Below are positions 1 through 7,732 of a stretch of 64,000 nt of DNA, piece after piece (positions within the stretch are counted from its first letter, which is position 1; each line of letters begins with the position of its first letter). Made by a program: the position numbers and the translations under genes. The DNA is taken from the NCBI GenBank assembly GCA_903970515.1, contig CAJCJA010000052.1, positions 28,959 to 92,958 of the forward strand, read 5' to 3'. The DNA is from Candidatus Saccharibacteria bacterium CG_4_10_14_0_2_um_filter_52_9 (lineage in GTDB: Bacteria > Actinomycetota > Acidimicrobiia > Acidimicrobiales > RAAP-2). The notes beneath the pieces were generated by a model. The model was not told the DNA's origin. It saw nothing but the letters and a program-made list of their open reading frames with translations, and did not search any database.

Positions 1-455
1 AACGTGTAATACGCGTGTTCCATGTCAGTCCAGTAACCGATTCGTTCGGTCAACTTCTCAAACTCGTCGACGTAGATCAACACCGACTCGCGACACAACC
101 TGTTGAATTCCTTCACGCCGACCTTGTTGACGATGTCCGCCTTGTCGGTGAGACCCAATTGCTTCTCCACCTGGACTTCAACGGGAAGTCCATGGGTGTC
201 CCAGCCCGCTCGTCGTGCGACGTAACGACCCCTCATTGTCTGGTAGCGACAAAACAAGTCCTTGTAGACGCGCGCCCACACGTGGTGCAGTCCGGGCTTT
301 CCGTTCGCCGTAGGCGGCCCCTCGTAAAAGATCCACGGCTCAGCACCCTCACGTTGTTGCATCGAACGCGCAAAGACGTCATTGGCCTTCCAACGAGCGA
401 GTTCTATCTCCTCGATGGCTACGAAGTCAAAGTCAGCGCTGACAGGGCGAAACAC
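1..455 (-). CDS. ileS: Isoleucyl-tRNA synthetase (type 2), N-terminal part, runs off the window
   Basis: Charges tRNA-Ile with isoleucine in the cytoplasm. Only the first ~150 residues are present; the frame is open to base 1. The N-terminal region reads as a class I synthetase Rossmann domain, with FYEGPPTANG at about 43-52 followed by PGLHHV at 54-59 and GWDTHGLPVE. The class I HIGH signature is GLHH (residues 55-58) instead of HxGH, a swap known in some type 2 (IleRS2) enzymes. Start taken as GTG at 455-453 behind an AGGAG; an in-frame TTG at 467 is possible. The next gene upstream (524) is divergent. Confidence 0.9.
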   Translation of the reverse strand, partial: MFRPVSADFDFVAIEEIELARWKANDVFARSMQQREGAEPWIFYEGPPTANGKPGLHHVWARVYKDLFCRYQTMRGRYVARRAGWDTHGLPVEVQVEKQLGLTDKADIVNKVGVKEFNRLCRESVLIYVDEFEKLTERIGYWTDMEHAYYT

Positions 456-523
456 GAATCTCCTCAAGTGAATCTTCCCATCGTACTAGCGACGCCATGG
501 CGCGTCCCTCCTAGCATGGGAGC

Positions 524-997
524 GTGCTCGAGGTCACCATCGCCGATGAGCCGATCGACTCCGCGGGTGCGCTCGCGTTGTTGTACGCCGCAACCGATGA
601 ACTCAACCAGCGCTACGGCGTCATCGACGACGACACACGCCTCGTGCTCGACGAATTGCGGCCGCCCACGGGTCTCTTCCTCGTCGCACGCGACCACCGC
701 AGCCTCTGCGGCGGCGTGGGCCTTCGAGCGATCGCCGAAGCAGATCAACACTTCGCCGAAGTGAAGCGACTATGGGTTCGTCCAGATCTCCGCCGACGCG
801 GGGTCGCAGCGCAATTGATGGCCCAAATTGAAGAGCACGCGAGACGGCTCGGCTATCGCCAGTTGTTTTTGGAGACAGGACCACGCCAGCCTGAAGCGAT
901 CGCCTTTTACCCGCGACACGCGTGGCAACACGTCGAGGAGTTCCCGCCCGGAGCGTTCAGTCACGACGGAGCCGTTCGATTCACCAAAATGCTCTAG
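524..997 (+). CDS. GNAT family N-acetyltransferase
   Basis: A 157-residue single-domain acetyl-CoA-dependent acetyltransferase; substrate unknown. The acetyl-CoA loop is visible as VRPDLRRRGVAAQLM (about residues 86-100), followed by the usual LETGPRQPEAIAFYPR region before the C-terminus. The GTG start at 524 lies exactly six bases after TAGCAT (512-517) and no Shine-Dalgarno sequence precedes it, which suggests a leaderless transcript. The stop codon overlaps that of the convergent HAD gene by 4 bp. Confidence 0.85.
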   Translation: MLEVTIADEPIDSAGALALLYAATDELNQRYGVIDDDTRLVLDELRPPTGLFLVARDHRSLCGGVGLRAIAEADQHFAEVKRLWVRPDLRRRGVAAQLMAQIEEHARRLGYRQLFLETGPRQPEAIAFYPRHAWQHVEEFPPGAFSHDGAVRFTKML

Positions 998-1653
998 GCG
1001 AAGCGCGCGTCCAACCACCCCTCGTCCAGAGCTTCCAAGGACGCAAGGACCAGGTCGGCCAGCAAAAATTCGGGACGTTCGCGATCTGCTTCGACGGGAA
1101 CGGCGATCACCGCCATCCGCCCGGCCTTGGCCGCCAACACGCCCACTGCCGAGTCCTCGAATACGAGACACTCGCGCGGATCGACCTCGAGACTCGCGGC
1201 GGCACGAAGAAACACCGCGGGATGAGGCTTGCCGAACTCCTCGACCTCCGCCGAGTGAATCGACGCAAAACGTTCGCGCAACTCGAAATGATCGAGACAG
1301 CGATAAATCAAGTCAAGCGGCGTGGAACTCGCCAACGCAATTGATCCCTGCGCGCTCGCGAGATCGAGGGCTCGCAGCGCTCCGGGTAGCAGGACGCCTT
1401 CGGTCTCGACGAGTTCGCCCACGCGCTCGAGCAGCGACGAGACGACCAGCGAAGGCGGAGGTGTCGGCCAGGGATACCTCGTGAACCAGTACTCGACAAC
1501 TTCGTCAACGAACATGCCCTTCGTGGAGCGACCTCCATCGCTATCGAGTGGCACACCCAATGCGCCAAAGATCTCCACCTCTGCCTTGTGCCAGAGCACT
1601 TCGGAATCGATGAGCAGACCGTCCATGTCGAACAGGGTCGCCCGCAACGTCAT
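994..1653 (-). CDS. HAD superfamily phosphatase/phosphoglucomutase-like
   Basis: A 219-residue HAD hydrolase of the beta-phosphoglucomutase/sugar-phosphatase type, which acts on a small phosphorylated metabolite. Motif I is LFDMDGLLIDSE (nucleophile Asp9, Asp11), motif II ALASSTP, the motif III lysine sits in EFGKPHPAVF, and motif IV is VFEDSAVGVLAAKAG. A helical cap lies between motifs I and II. The start is the ATG at 1653; the frame stays open further upstream, but only this start places motif I at the N-terminus as in the family. Substrate cannot be read from sequence. Confidence 0.85.
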   Translation of the reverse strand: MTLRATLFDMDGLLIDSEVLWHKAEVEIFGALGVPLDSDGGRSTKGMFVDEVVEYWFTRYPWPTPPPSLVVSSLLERVGELVETEGVLLPGALRALDLASAQGSIALASSTPLDLIYRCLDHFELRERFASIHSAEVEEFGKPHPAVFLRAAASLEVDPRECLVFEDSAVGVLAAKAGRMAVIAVPVEADRERPEFLLADLVLASLEALDEGWLDARFA

Positions 1654-1691
1654 GAAGTAACTCTGACACATCGCGCCGCTACGGTTATCCC

Positions 1692-2612
1692 ATGACGGTC
1701 GTGAGCAAGTTGCGTCCAGAGGATACGGACGTGGTCGCCGAACGAATCGCACGTCAACTCAACGACGACGCGACACGGCGGACCTTCGTCAATCCCACGA
1801 TTGACTTGTCACTACTTCGCGACACCATCATGCACGCGACGAACGCGACGTGGGTCGCGATGGACGACGAGCACGTCGTCGGTCATCTCTTCGCGGCGGT
1901 CTTGAGCGACCCCGAGCGTCGAGCGGCGTGGACGGGACCGGACGGTGTGTCCTTCGATGACGACTCAATACTCACCTCGCTACTCGAGAGGGCCGTACAT
2001 GCGTGGCGCGCGCAAGGAGCCATCGAGCACTTCGTATGGTCGCTCGATGAGGAAGATCGTCTCGAACCTTGGCGACAACTCGGTTATCGCGCCATCAGCT
2101 TGCGAGGAGTGATGGCGATTCCCCAACTCGGCGACGTAGGCCTCGACGCCGGGTGGACGCTGCGTGTGGCCCGAGCGTCCGACATCGAGCGAATACTCGC
2201 CCTCGATCATGTCATTGATGTCGCCCAGGGTGATGCCGCAAAGTTCTCTCGAAGTCACCGCCGTCGCAACCGACGAGAACTGCTCCAGCAGATGGACGAT
2301 CCCGACGTGGAGCACTTCGTACTCGAAATTGACGACGACGTCGTCGCTCAGGCGATCACTTTCCCATCGCCGGCACGGCGCGGATCCTTTGAGCACACGT
2401 TGCACCTGAGCGGCGTTGCCGTTGACCCCGCACTGCAGGGACGGGGCATCGCGAGCGAAATGCTCAATGCGGTGCTGCGAAGCGCGCACGCTCGCGGGTT
2501 CGAGTACGTCGAGGCGCAGTGGCGGGTCAACAATACGCGCGCCCACGCGTTCTGGACTTCCTATGGTCTTGAGCCCACCTACGTGCGACTCGCTCGACGT
2601 TTAGCCGAGTGA
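1692..2612 (+). CDS. Tandem-GNAT acetyltransferase
   Basis: A 306-residue protein with two GNAT-like halves, as in mycothiol synthase and related actinobacterial enzymes. The C-terminal half has an intact acetyl-CoA loop (VAVDPALQGRGIASEML) and ends with WRVNNTRAHAFWTSYGLEP; the N-terminal half is degenerate. Start ATG 1692 lies six bases after TACGGT (1680-1685) with no ribosome site, so probably leaderless. Its end overlaps the convergent peroxidase gene by 12 bp. It might acylate a thiol or amine; nothing nearby names the substrate. Confidence 0.75.
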   Translation: MTVVSKLRPEDTDVVAERIARQLNDDATRRTFVNPTIDLSLLRDTIMHATNATWVAMDDEHVVGHLFAAVLSDPERRAAWTGPDGVSFDDDSILTSLLERAVHAWRAQGAIEHFVWSLDEEDRLEPWRQLGYRAISLRGVMAIPQLGDVGLDAGWTLRVARASDIERILALDHVIDVAQGDAAKFSRSHRRRNRRELLQQMDDPDVEHFVLEIDDDVVAQAITFPSPARRGSFEHTLHLSGVAVDPALQGRGIASEMLNAVLRSAHARGFEYVEAQWRVNNTRAHAFWTSYGLEPTYVRLARRLAE

Positions 2613-3083
2613 CGCCTCGATCGCGGCGACGAGCACCGGGTCCTCGGGCGTGACCTGGGGCGCGAAGCGTTGCACTGAACCATCAGGCCCGACGAGGAAC
2701 TTCTCGAAGTTCCAACGGATGTCACCGCTGTACCCTTCGGCGTCAGCGACCTTCGTGAGTTCTGCGTAAATGGGATTCTGATTCTCGCCGTTGACGTCAA
2801 TTTTTTCGAAGAGAGGAAACGTCACGCCGTAGGTCGTCGAACAAAACGTCTGGATCTCCTCAGCGGTGCCGGGTTCTTGGCCCATGAACTGGTTGCAGGG
2901 GAATCCAACCACGCTGAATCCCTTCGAGCCGTAGGTCTTTTGAAGGTCTTCGAGTCCTTCGTACTGAGGTGTGAGGCCGCATTTGGATGCGACGTTCACC
3001 ACGAGCAGCGACTTTCCGGCGAAGGGAGCGAGCGAGGAGTCCTCACCGCTCAGGGTGTGTACGGGGATGTCATAAATAGTCAT
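2601..3083 (-). CDS. Glutathione peroxidase family (Cys-type) peroxidase
   Basis: A 160-residue thiol peroxidase reducing H2O2 or lipid hydroperoxides in the cytoplasm; bacterial Cys-type members mostly use thioredoxin. The peroxidatic cysteine lies in NVASKCGLT (about residue 35), a second cysteine in GFPCNQFMGQEPG, and the tetrad Trp/Asn in RWNFEKFLV. No in-frame TGA or selenocysteine signal is needed. Start ATG 3083 lies six bases downstream of TAGTTT (complement of 3090-3095) with no Shine-Dalgarno. Confidence 0.92.
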   Translation of the reverse strand: MTIYDIPVHTLSGEDSSLAPFAGKSLLVVNVASKCGLTPQYEGLEDLQKTYGSKGFSVVGFPCNQFMGQEPGTAEEIQTFCSTTYGVTFPLFEKIDVNGENQNPIYAELTKVADAEGYSGDIRWNFEKFLVGPDGSVQRFAPQVTPEDPVLVAAIEASLG

Positions 3084-3135
3084 GGCACGAAACTAGCGGC
3101 GACTTGAGACCGAGTGACCCACCTAGGCTTGACGA

Positions 3136-4083
3136 ATGCTCGCCGTCGTCATCACCGGAGAACGACTGGAGATCCTCGAACGTCCCAATCCACGGCCGGG
3201 TCCCACCGGAGTCGTCGTCACGGTCCACTCCTTTGGACTGAACGCAGCTGACATCATGCAGCGCGCGGGCCTCTACCCGGCGCCACCGGGATGGCCCGCT
3301 GACGTGCCCGGCATGGAATTCGCGGGCGTCGTTACCACCGTCGGACGCGAGGTGGACGAGCCCCTCGTGGGTCGACGAGTCTGTGGACTGGTCGGCGGTG
3401 GAGCACAGGCAACCCAATGCGCGGCACCTTACGAGCACCTAATCTTCGTTCCCGATCAGGTCACCTGGGAAGAGGCGGGCGGCTTTGCGGAGTCCTACAC
3501 CACCGCCTTTGACGCCCTGATCCTTCAAGCATCCTTACAGCCCGGCGAACGGGTGCTTATCAGTGGGGCGGCGGGCGGCGTCGGGACCGCCGCGGTGCAA
3601 CTCGCGCACGCCAAGGGGGCCTACGTCATCGCCGTCGGACGCGACGACAAGCTGCACAAGAAGCTTCAAGAATTAGGAGCAGACGAGACGATCACGAGCG
3701 ACCAGGTGGCAAACCTTGAACCCGTCAACGTGATCCTTGAACTCGTAGGCGCCGCCAACCTGGAGACCGCGCAACGCGTACTCGCGCCGTTCGCCCGCGT
3801 CGTCGTCATCGGCGTCGGTGGCGGCGGTCGCGCCGACATCGACCTTTTGAACGTCATGGTGCGCCGCGCGAGCATCACCGGTTCCACGCTTCGCTCGCGC
3901 TCGCGCGCCGAGAAGGCGAACGTGATCGCTCGCGTCAACGAAGAAGTCGTGCCGTTGTGGAACGAGGGAAAGCTCATGGTCCCCTCGGCGGGGCGCTTCA
4001 ACTTTGAAGACATCAATCGCGCCTACGCGCACTTTGCTAAACCGGGAAAGTTTGGCAAGGTGATCGTGTCCATTCGTGAGTGA
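3136..4083 (+). CDS. Quinone oxidoreductase-like medium-chain dehydrogenase
   Basis: A 315-residue zinc-independent MDR enzyme of the NADPH:quinone reductase group. The catalytic domain has VHSFGLNAADIMQRAGLYP and PGMEFAGVV; the Rossmann nucleotide site is ISGAAGGVGTAAVQLA at about 142-157. The structural-zinc cysteines of alcohol dehydrogenases are absent. ATG 3136 lies six bases after TAGGCT (3124-3129), another leaderless arrangement. The stop overlaps the next gene (GTGA at 4080-4083), so the two are translationally coupled. Confidence 0.85.
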   Translation: MLAVVITGERLEILERPNPRPGPTGVVVTVHSFGLNAADIMQRAGLYPAPPGWPADVPGMEFAGVVTTVGREVDEPLVGRRVCGLVGGGAQATQCAAPYEHLIFVPDQVTWEEAGGFAESYTTAFDALILQASLQPGERVLISGAAGGVGTAAVQLAHAKGAYVIAVGRDDKLHKKLQELGADETITSDQVANLEPVNVILELVGAANLETAQRVLAPFARVVVIGVGGGGRADIDLLNVMVRRASITGSTLRSRSRAEKANVIARVNEEVVPLWNEGKLMVPSAGRFNFEDINRAYAHFAKPGKFGKVIVSIRE

Positions 4084-4319
4084 CCCCTTCACATCGCACG
4101 ATGAACGCTGACGTACCTCGCCCGGACCCGTCGCGCTGTGACCCGCATCGCAGCGACTACGACGCCATTGTGCGAGCGCACGAAGAGGCCGTGTGGGCGG
4201 GTGAGCCGACGTACCGAGACCCGTCATCGGGACTCAGCGTCTTGACGGTGACAACGTTGCTCGAGAAAGGCACGTGTTGTGGCTCTGGTTGCCGGCATTG
4301 CCCTTACGTCGGCAGTTGA
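4080..4319 (+). CDS. Small Cys-rich DUF5522-like protein
   Basis: A 79-residue protein of unknown role. The C-terminus carries a conserved-looking cysteine cluster, GTCCGSGCRHCPYVG, matching the DUF5522 pattern; two CxxC-like pairs suggest metal or Fe-S binding (inference). The start is the GTG of a GTGA overlap with the preceding quinone reductase gene, with which it probably forms an operon. An internal ATG at 4101 is an alternative start. Confidence 0.7.
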   Translation: MTPSHRTMNADVPRPDPSRCDPHRSDYDAIVRAHEEAVWAGEPTYRDPSSGLSVLTVTTLLEKGTCCGSGCRHCPYVGS

Positions 4320-4400
4320 CGCTTCCTTGGACAACGCCCAGTCGTGAAGGTACGTTGCGCGGCTTGATTGCCCTTCTTCATCGAGCTCGCCGCGCATTCC

Positions 4401-5519
4401 TCACAGGAACGTTCGAAGGGGCGTCACCGAAAGCGAGTGGGCGTCGGCGACCGGCCCGTACGTGATGGCTCCATCCACCACGTTGACGCCTTCAGCGAGG
4501 GCGTCGTCGGCGACGACCGCGTCGCGCCAACCATGGCGCGCCAACTCCAAGACGTAGGGCAAGGTCGCATTCGCCAACGCGTGCGTCGACGTGTGAGGCA
4601 CGGCACCGGGCATGTTGGCCACGCAGTAGAACACTGAATTGTGCACCATAAATGTCGGTTGCGAATGTGTCGTGGGTCGGGTGTCCTCGAAGCAGCCCCC
4701 TTGATCGACGGAGATGTCCACGAGCACCGAGCCCGCGCGCATGCGAGAGACCAATTCGTTCGAGACGAGTTTGGGCGCTTTGGCTCCCACCACCAGTACC
4801 GCACCGATCACGATGTCGGCGTCCAGGCACGCCTCTTCGAGCGTGAGTGTCGACGAGGCGATCGTTTGCACCCGTCCGTCAAAATGGATGTCCACCTGAC
4901 GCAGTCGATCCAAATTGCGATCGAGGATCTTCACGTTCGCGTGCAGGCCCACGGCCATCGACGCCGCCGCTAAACCCGCGACGCCGGCGCCAATCACGAC
5001 GACGTTGGCGGGTATCACACCGGGCACGCCGCTGATCAGCGTTCCGCGACCGCCGCCGGAGCGCATGAGATGGTGCGCTCCCATCATGGGCGCCATCCTC
5101 CCCGCCACCTCGCTCATCGGGGTGAGCAACGGGAGCGAGTTATCTCGAAGGCGTACCGTCTCATAGGCAATCGCGACGTTGTGTGCCTTCATGAGCGCCT
5201 CGGTGCACTCGCGTGACGCCGCCAAATGCAGATACGTAAAGAGCACTTGATTCGCCCGCGCCGAGAGGCGATGGTACTCATCGCCCACTGGTTCTTTCAC
5301 TTTGAGAACGAGATCACTCTGCGCCCAGACGTCGTCGGCATTCTCGAGGATCGTGGCGCCATTCATTCGAAAGTCCTCATCGGAGATGGATGAACCAACC
5401 CCGGCGCCTCGTTCAACAAGAACTTTGTGGCCCGCGCCGCTCAATTCTCGGGTCCCCGCCGGAGTGAGTGACACCCGGTTCTCGTCCTGCTTAATTTCCT
5501 TCGGTACTCCGATGATCAT
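4401..5519 (-). CDS. ald: Alanine dehydrogenase
   Basis: NAD-dependent interconversion of L-alanine and pyruvate plus ammonia. The 372-residue length is normal. Family signatures run in order: MIIGVPKEIK at the N-terminus, the substrate lysine in LKVKEP, the catalytic histidine in YLHLA, the NAD loop VVVIGAGVAGLAA, and the aspartate in LVDISVDQGG. Start ATG 5519 follows GAAAGGA about ten bases upstream. The bases around the start hold a repeated GATGATCAT element (5511-5529) that could affect initiation. It sits next to an amine-catabolism group and may recycle the alanine made by its transaminase (inference). Confidence 0.95.
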   Translation of the reverse strand: MIIGVPKEIKQDENRVSLTPAGTRELSGAGHKVLVERGAGVGSSISDEDFRMNGATILENADDVWAQSDLVLKVKEPVGDEYHRLSARANQVLFTYLHLAASRECTEALMKAHNVAIAYETVRLRDNSLPLLTPMSEVAGRMAPMMGAHHLMRSGGGRGTLISGVPGVIPANVVVIGAGVAGLAAASMAVGLHANVKILDRNLDRLRQVDIHFDGRVQTIASSTLTLEEACLDADIVIGAVLVVGAKAPKLVSNELVSRMRAGSVLVDISVDQGGCFEDTRPTTHSQPTFMVHNSVFYCVANMPGAVPHTSTHALANATLPYVLELARHGWRDAVVADDALAEGVNVVDGAITYGPVADAHSLSVTPLRTFL

Positions 5520-5596
5520 TGATGATCATCCTTTCAGGTTGTTACTTCGTGGTCTCACGTGTCGACGCTGCGATCGCCCTACTCAAAGTCGCAACA

Positions 5597-7024
5597 TCAA
5601 AACTCGATGTTGTGCATGACGTGTTTGATTCTCGTGTAGTCCTCAAACCCGTACATCGAGAGGTCTTTGCCGTAGCCAGACCGCTTGAAACCACCGTGGG
5701 GCATCTCGGCGACCACCGGAATGTGCGTGTTGACCCACACGCAGCCAAAGTCCAAATCTCGGGTGAAACGCATTGCTCGGCTGTGGTCACTCGTCCAGAC
5801 CGAGGACGCGAGGCCATAATCCACCCCATTCGCCCAGGACAGCGCTTCTCGCTCGTCGCTGAACTTCTGGACCGTAATCACGGGACCGAAGATCTCTTGT
5901 TGGATCATCTCATCGTCTTGATGAAGATCCGCGACGACGGTGGGCGATATGAAGTAACCAGTGTCACCCACGCGTTCACCTCCCGCGGCGAAGCTCGCGT
6001 GCGTGGGCTTGCGCGAGAGGAATCCCGTCACGCGTTCGAACTGGTTCACATTGTTCACTGGTCCATAGAGCGCGTCGTCATTCTCGGGTACGCCGACGAC
6101 CGTGTTCCTTGCCTGTTCGGCCAGCGCGTCGACGAAGTCCCCGTAGACGTTGGGTCCCGCGAGCACTCTGGTCGCGGCGGTGCAGTCTTGACCCGCGTTG
6201 AAGTACCCACCAATCGCGATTCCTTCCGCGGCGGCAGCGACGTCGACGTCGTCAAAGACCACGACCGGCGCCTTCCCACCGAGTTCGAGATGTACTCGCT
6301 TCAACGTGTGCGACGCAGCCGATGCAACCTCCATCCCTGCGCGCACGGACCCGGTCACCGACACCATGGCCGGTTGGGGATGCTCGACCAATAGTCGCCC
6401 GGTGTCGCGGTCGCCGCAGACTACATTGAAGACTCCGGCCGGCAAGACTTGCGCCATGAGTTCAGCCATCAACAACGTCGACGAGGGCGTCGAGTCGCCG
6501 GGCTTGAGGACCATCGTGTTGCCCGCGGCGATCGCGGGTGCCCACTTCCACACGGCCATCATCATCGGATAGTTCCATGGCGTAACGGCACCGCACACCC
6601 CAATCGGTTCGCGACGGATGTAGCTCGTCATGCCATCCATGTACTCGCCGGCGCCGCGCCCCTCTAAGACCCGCGCCGCGCCGGCGAAGAACCGAATCTG
6701 GTCGATCATCGGAGGGATCTCTTCACTCATCGTGACGGCGATGATCTTCCCGCAGTTCTCCGCCTCCACCTCGACGAGTTCGCGCGCGTGCGCTTCAAGA
6801 ACGTCGGCCACCTTGAGCATCGCGAGGCTTCGTTGGGCCGGTGTGGTCCGCTTCCAGGATTGAAACGCCTGGGCGGCAACGCTCACCGCGTGGTCGACGT
6901 CGGCCTCGTTGGACAACGGCATCTCCGCCAGAGGTTCACCGGTGCTCGGGTTGATCAATGTGGCGTACTGGGCACTCTTGGGAGCAACGTATTCGCCGCC
7001 AATGAAGTTTGACAACCGACGCAT
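5597..7024 (-). CDS. NAD(P)-dependent aldehyde dehydrogenase, aminobutyraldehyde-type
   Basis: Oxidises an aldehyde to the acid; the context suggests 4-aminobutyraldehyde to GABA. At 475 residues it is a full ALDH: TPWNYPMMMA (Asn of the oxyanion hole), LELGGKAPVVVF (general-base Glu) and GYFNAGQDCTAATRV (nucleophile Cys), ending with PHGGFKRSGYGKDLSMYG. Start ATG 7024 follows a strong GGAGGG four bases upstream. It diverges from the lrp-aminotransferase-FAD oxidase genes and fits the aldehyde step after them. Substrate assignment is by neighbourhood only. Confidence 0.88.
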   Translation of the reverse strand: MRRLSNFIGGEYVAPKSAQYATLINPSTGEPLAEMPLSNEADVDHAVSVAAQAFQSWKRTTPAQRSLAMLKVADVLEAHARELVEVEAENCGKIIAVTMSEEIPPMIDQIRFFAGAARVLEGRGAGEYMDGMTSYIRREPIGVCGAVTPWNYPMMMAVWKWAPAIAAGNTMVLKPGDSTPSSTLLMAELMAQVLPAGVFNVVCGDRDTGRLLVEHPQPAMVSVTGSVRAGMEVASAASHTLKRVHLELGGKAPVVVFDDVDVAAAAEGIAIGGYFNAGQDCTAATRVLAGPNVYGDFVDALAEQARNTVVGVPENDDALYGPVNNVNQFERVTGFLSRKPTHASFAAGGERVGDTGYFISPTVVADLHQDDEMIQQEIFGPVITVQKFSDEREALSWANGVDYGLASSVWTSDHSRAMRFTRDLDFGCVWVNTHIPVVAEMPHGGFKRSGYGKDLSMYGFEDYTRIKHVMHNIEF

Positions 7025-7135
7025 AAAACCCTCCAGGTCACGGCGACCATTCCCTCGGACTCCCCGCCACTCTGCCAGAGTCTTCCGAGGGCACGCAAGC
7101 CAAATCCGAGAAAAAGAGCACAGATTTAACAATTG

Positions 7136-7152
7136 ACGCCTCAATTAGGCGT
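7136..7152. promoter_or_regulatory. Candidate Lrp operator in the amine-catabolism divergent promoter
   Basis: A perfect inverted repeat, ACGCCT-N5-AGGCGT, lies in the 195-bp gap between the divergent aldehyde dehydrogenase and lrp genes. A TATACT hexamer at 7163-7168 follows and could be the -10 of the lrp transcript; a TTGACG at 7133-7138 overlaps the repeat but is too far away to be its -35. Lrp/AsnC proteins bind short imperfect palindromes near their own promoters. The assignment is inference. Confidence 0.45.
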
Positions 7153-7219
7153 TGATGGCCCCTATACTGTCTGTATCCGCAGCCCTTGGGACATTCGTCG
7201 CACGGGCAGGGAGCGACCA

Positions 7220-7732
7220 ATGTCAAGCACAAAACCGCAACCGAAGAGCACAGATCGATCGAACCTGGAGCTGGTCTCGGCACCGAACGGCATTGACGCC
7301 CTGGACCGGAAGATCATCGGCATTCTCCAGCACGACGGTCGCAAGGCCTACGGCGCCATTGCCCAAGAAGTGGGCCTTTCCGAAGCAGGCGTACGCCGAC
7401 GGGTGCAGCGCCTTCGCGATTCGGGCGTCATGCAAATCGTCGCGATCACCGACCCGGTCCTGCTCGGCTACGGCCGCGAAGCACTCATTGGCATCCGCGT
7501 GCACGGTGACGTACGACTCGTCGCCGACAAGGTCGCCGCCATCGACGAAGCGAATTACGTCGTGATGACGGCCGGCAGTTTCGACATCATCGCTGAACTC
7601 ATCGCCGAAGACGACAACGCACTCGTGCATCTGTTGAACGACTCGATCCGCAGCATTCCAGGCGTGACCGAGGTCGAGACCTTTCTGTACTTGAAACTCT
7701 CGAAGCAAACCTACGCGTGGGGGACCAAATGA
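7220..7732 (+). CDS. Lrp/AsnC family transcriptional regulator
   Basis: A 170-residue feast/famine regulator. An N-terminal winged helix-turn-helix (DALDRKIIGILQHDGR through GLSEAGVRRRVQRL, about residues 25-75) is followed by a RAM ligand domain (ALIGIRVHGD to SIPGVTEVETFLYLK). Start ATG 7220 has GGGAG about eight bases upstream; the frame stays open further upstream, but those extra residues do not look like Lrp. It overlaps the aminotransferase gene by ATGA (7729-7732), so it is likely the local regulator of this amine-utilisation group. Confidence 0.9.
   Translation: MSSTKPQPKSTDRSNLELVSAPNGIDALDRKIIGILQHDGRKAYGAIAQEVGLSEAGVRRRVQRLRDSGVMQIVAITDPVLLGYGREALIGIRVHGDVRLVADKVAAIDEANYVVMTAGSFDIIAELIAEDDNALVHLLNDSIRSIPGVTEVETFLYLKLSKQTYAWGTK

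Noticed and set aside
15..764. Long plus-strand open frame at the left edge
   Set aside because: It is the antisense of ileS, whose minus-strand translation gives an unmistakable synthetase N-terminus, and it then runs out of frame through the GNAT gene.
4356..4396. Inverted repeat TGCGCGGC/GCCGCGCA before the ald stop
   Set aside because: 25-base loop and no T-tract; chance pairing is likely in high-GC DNA.
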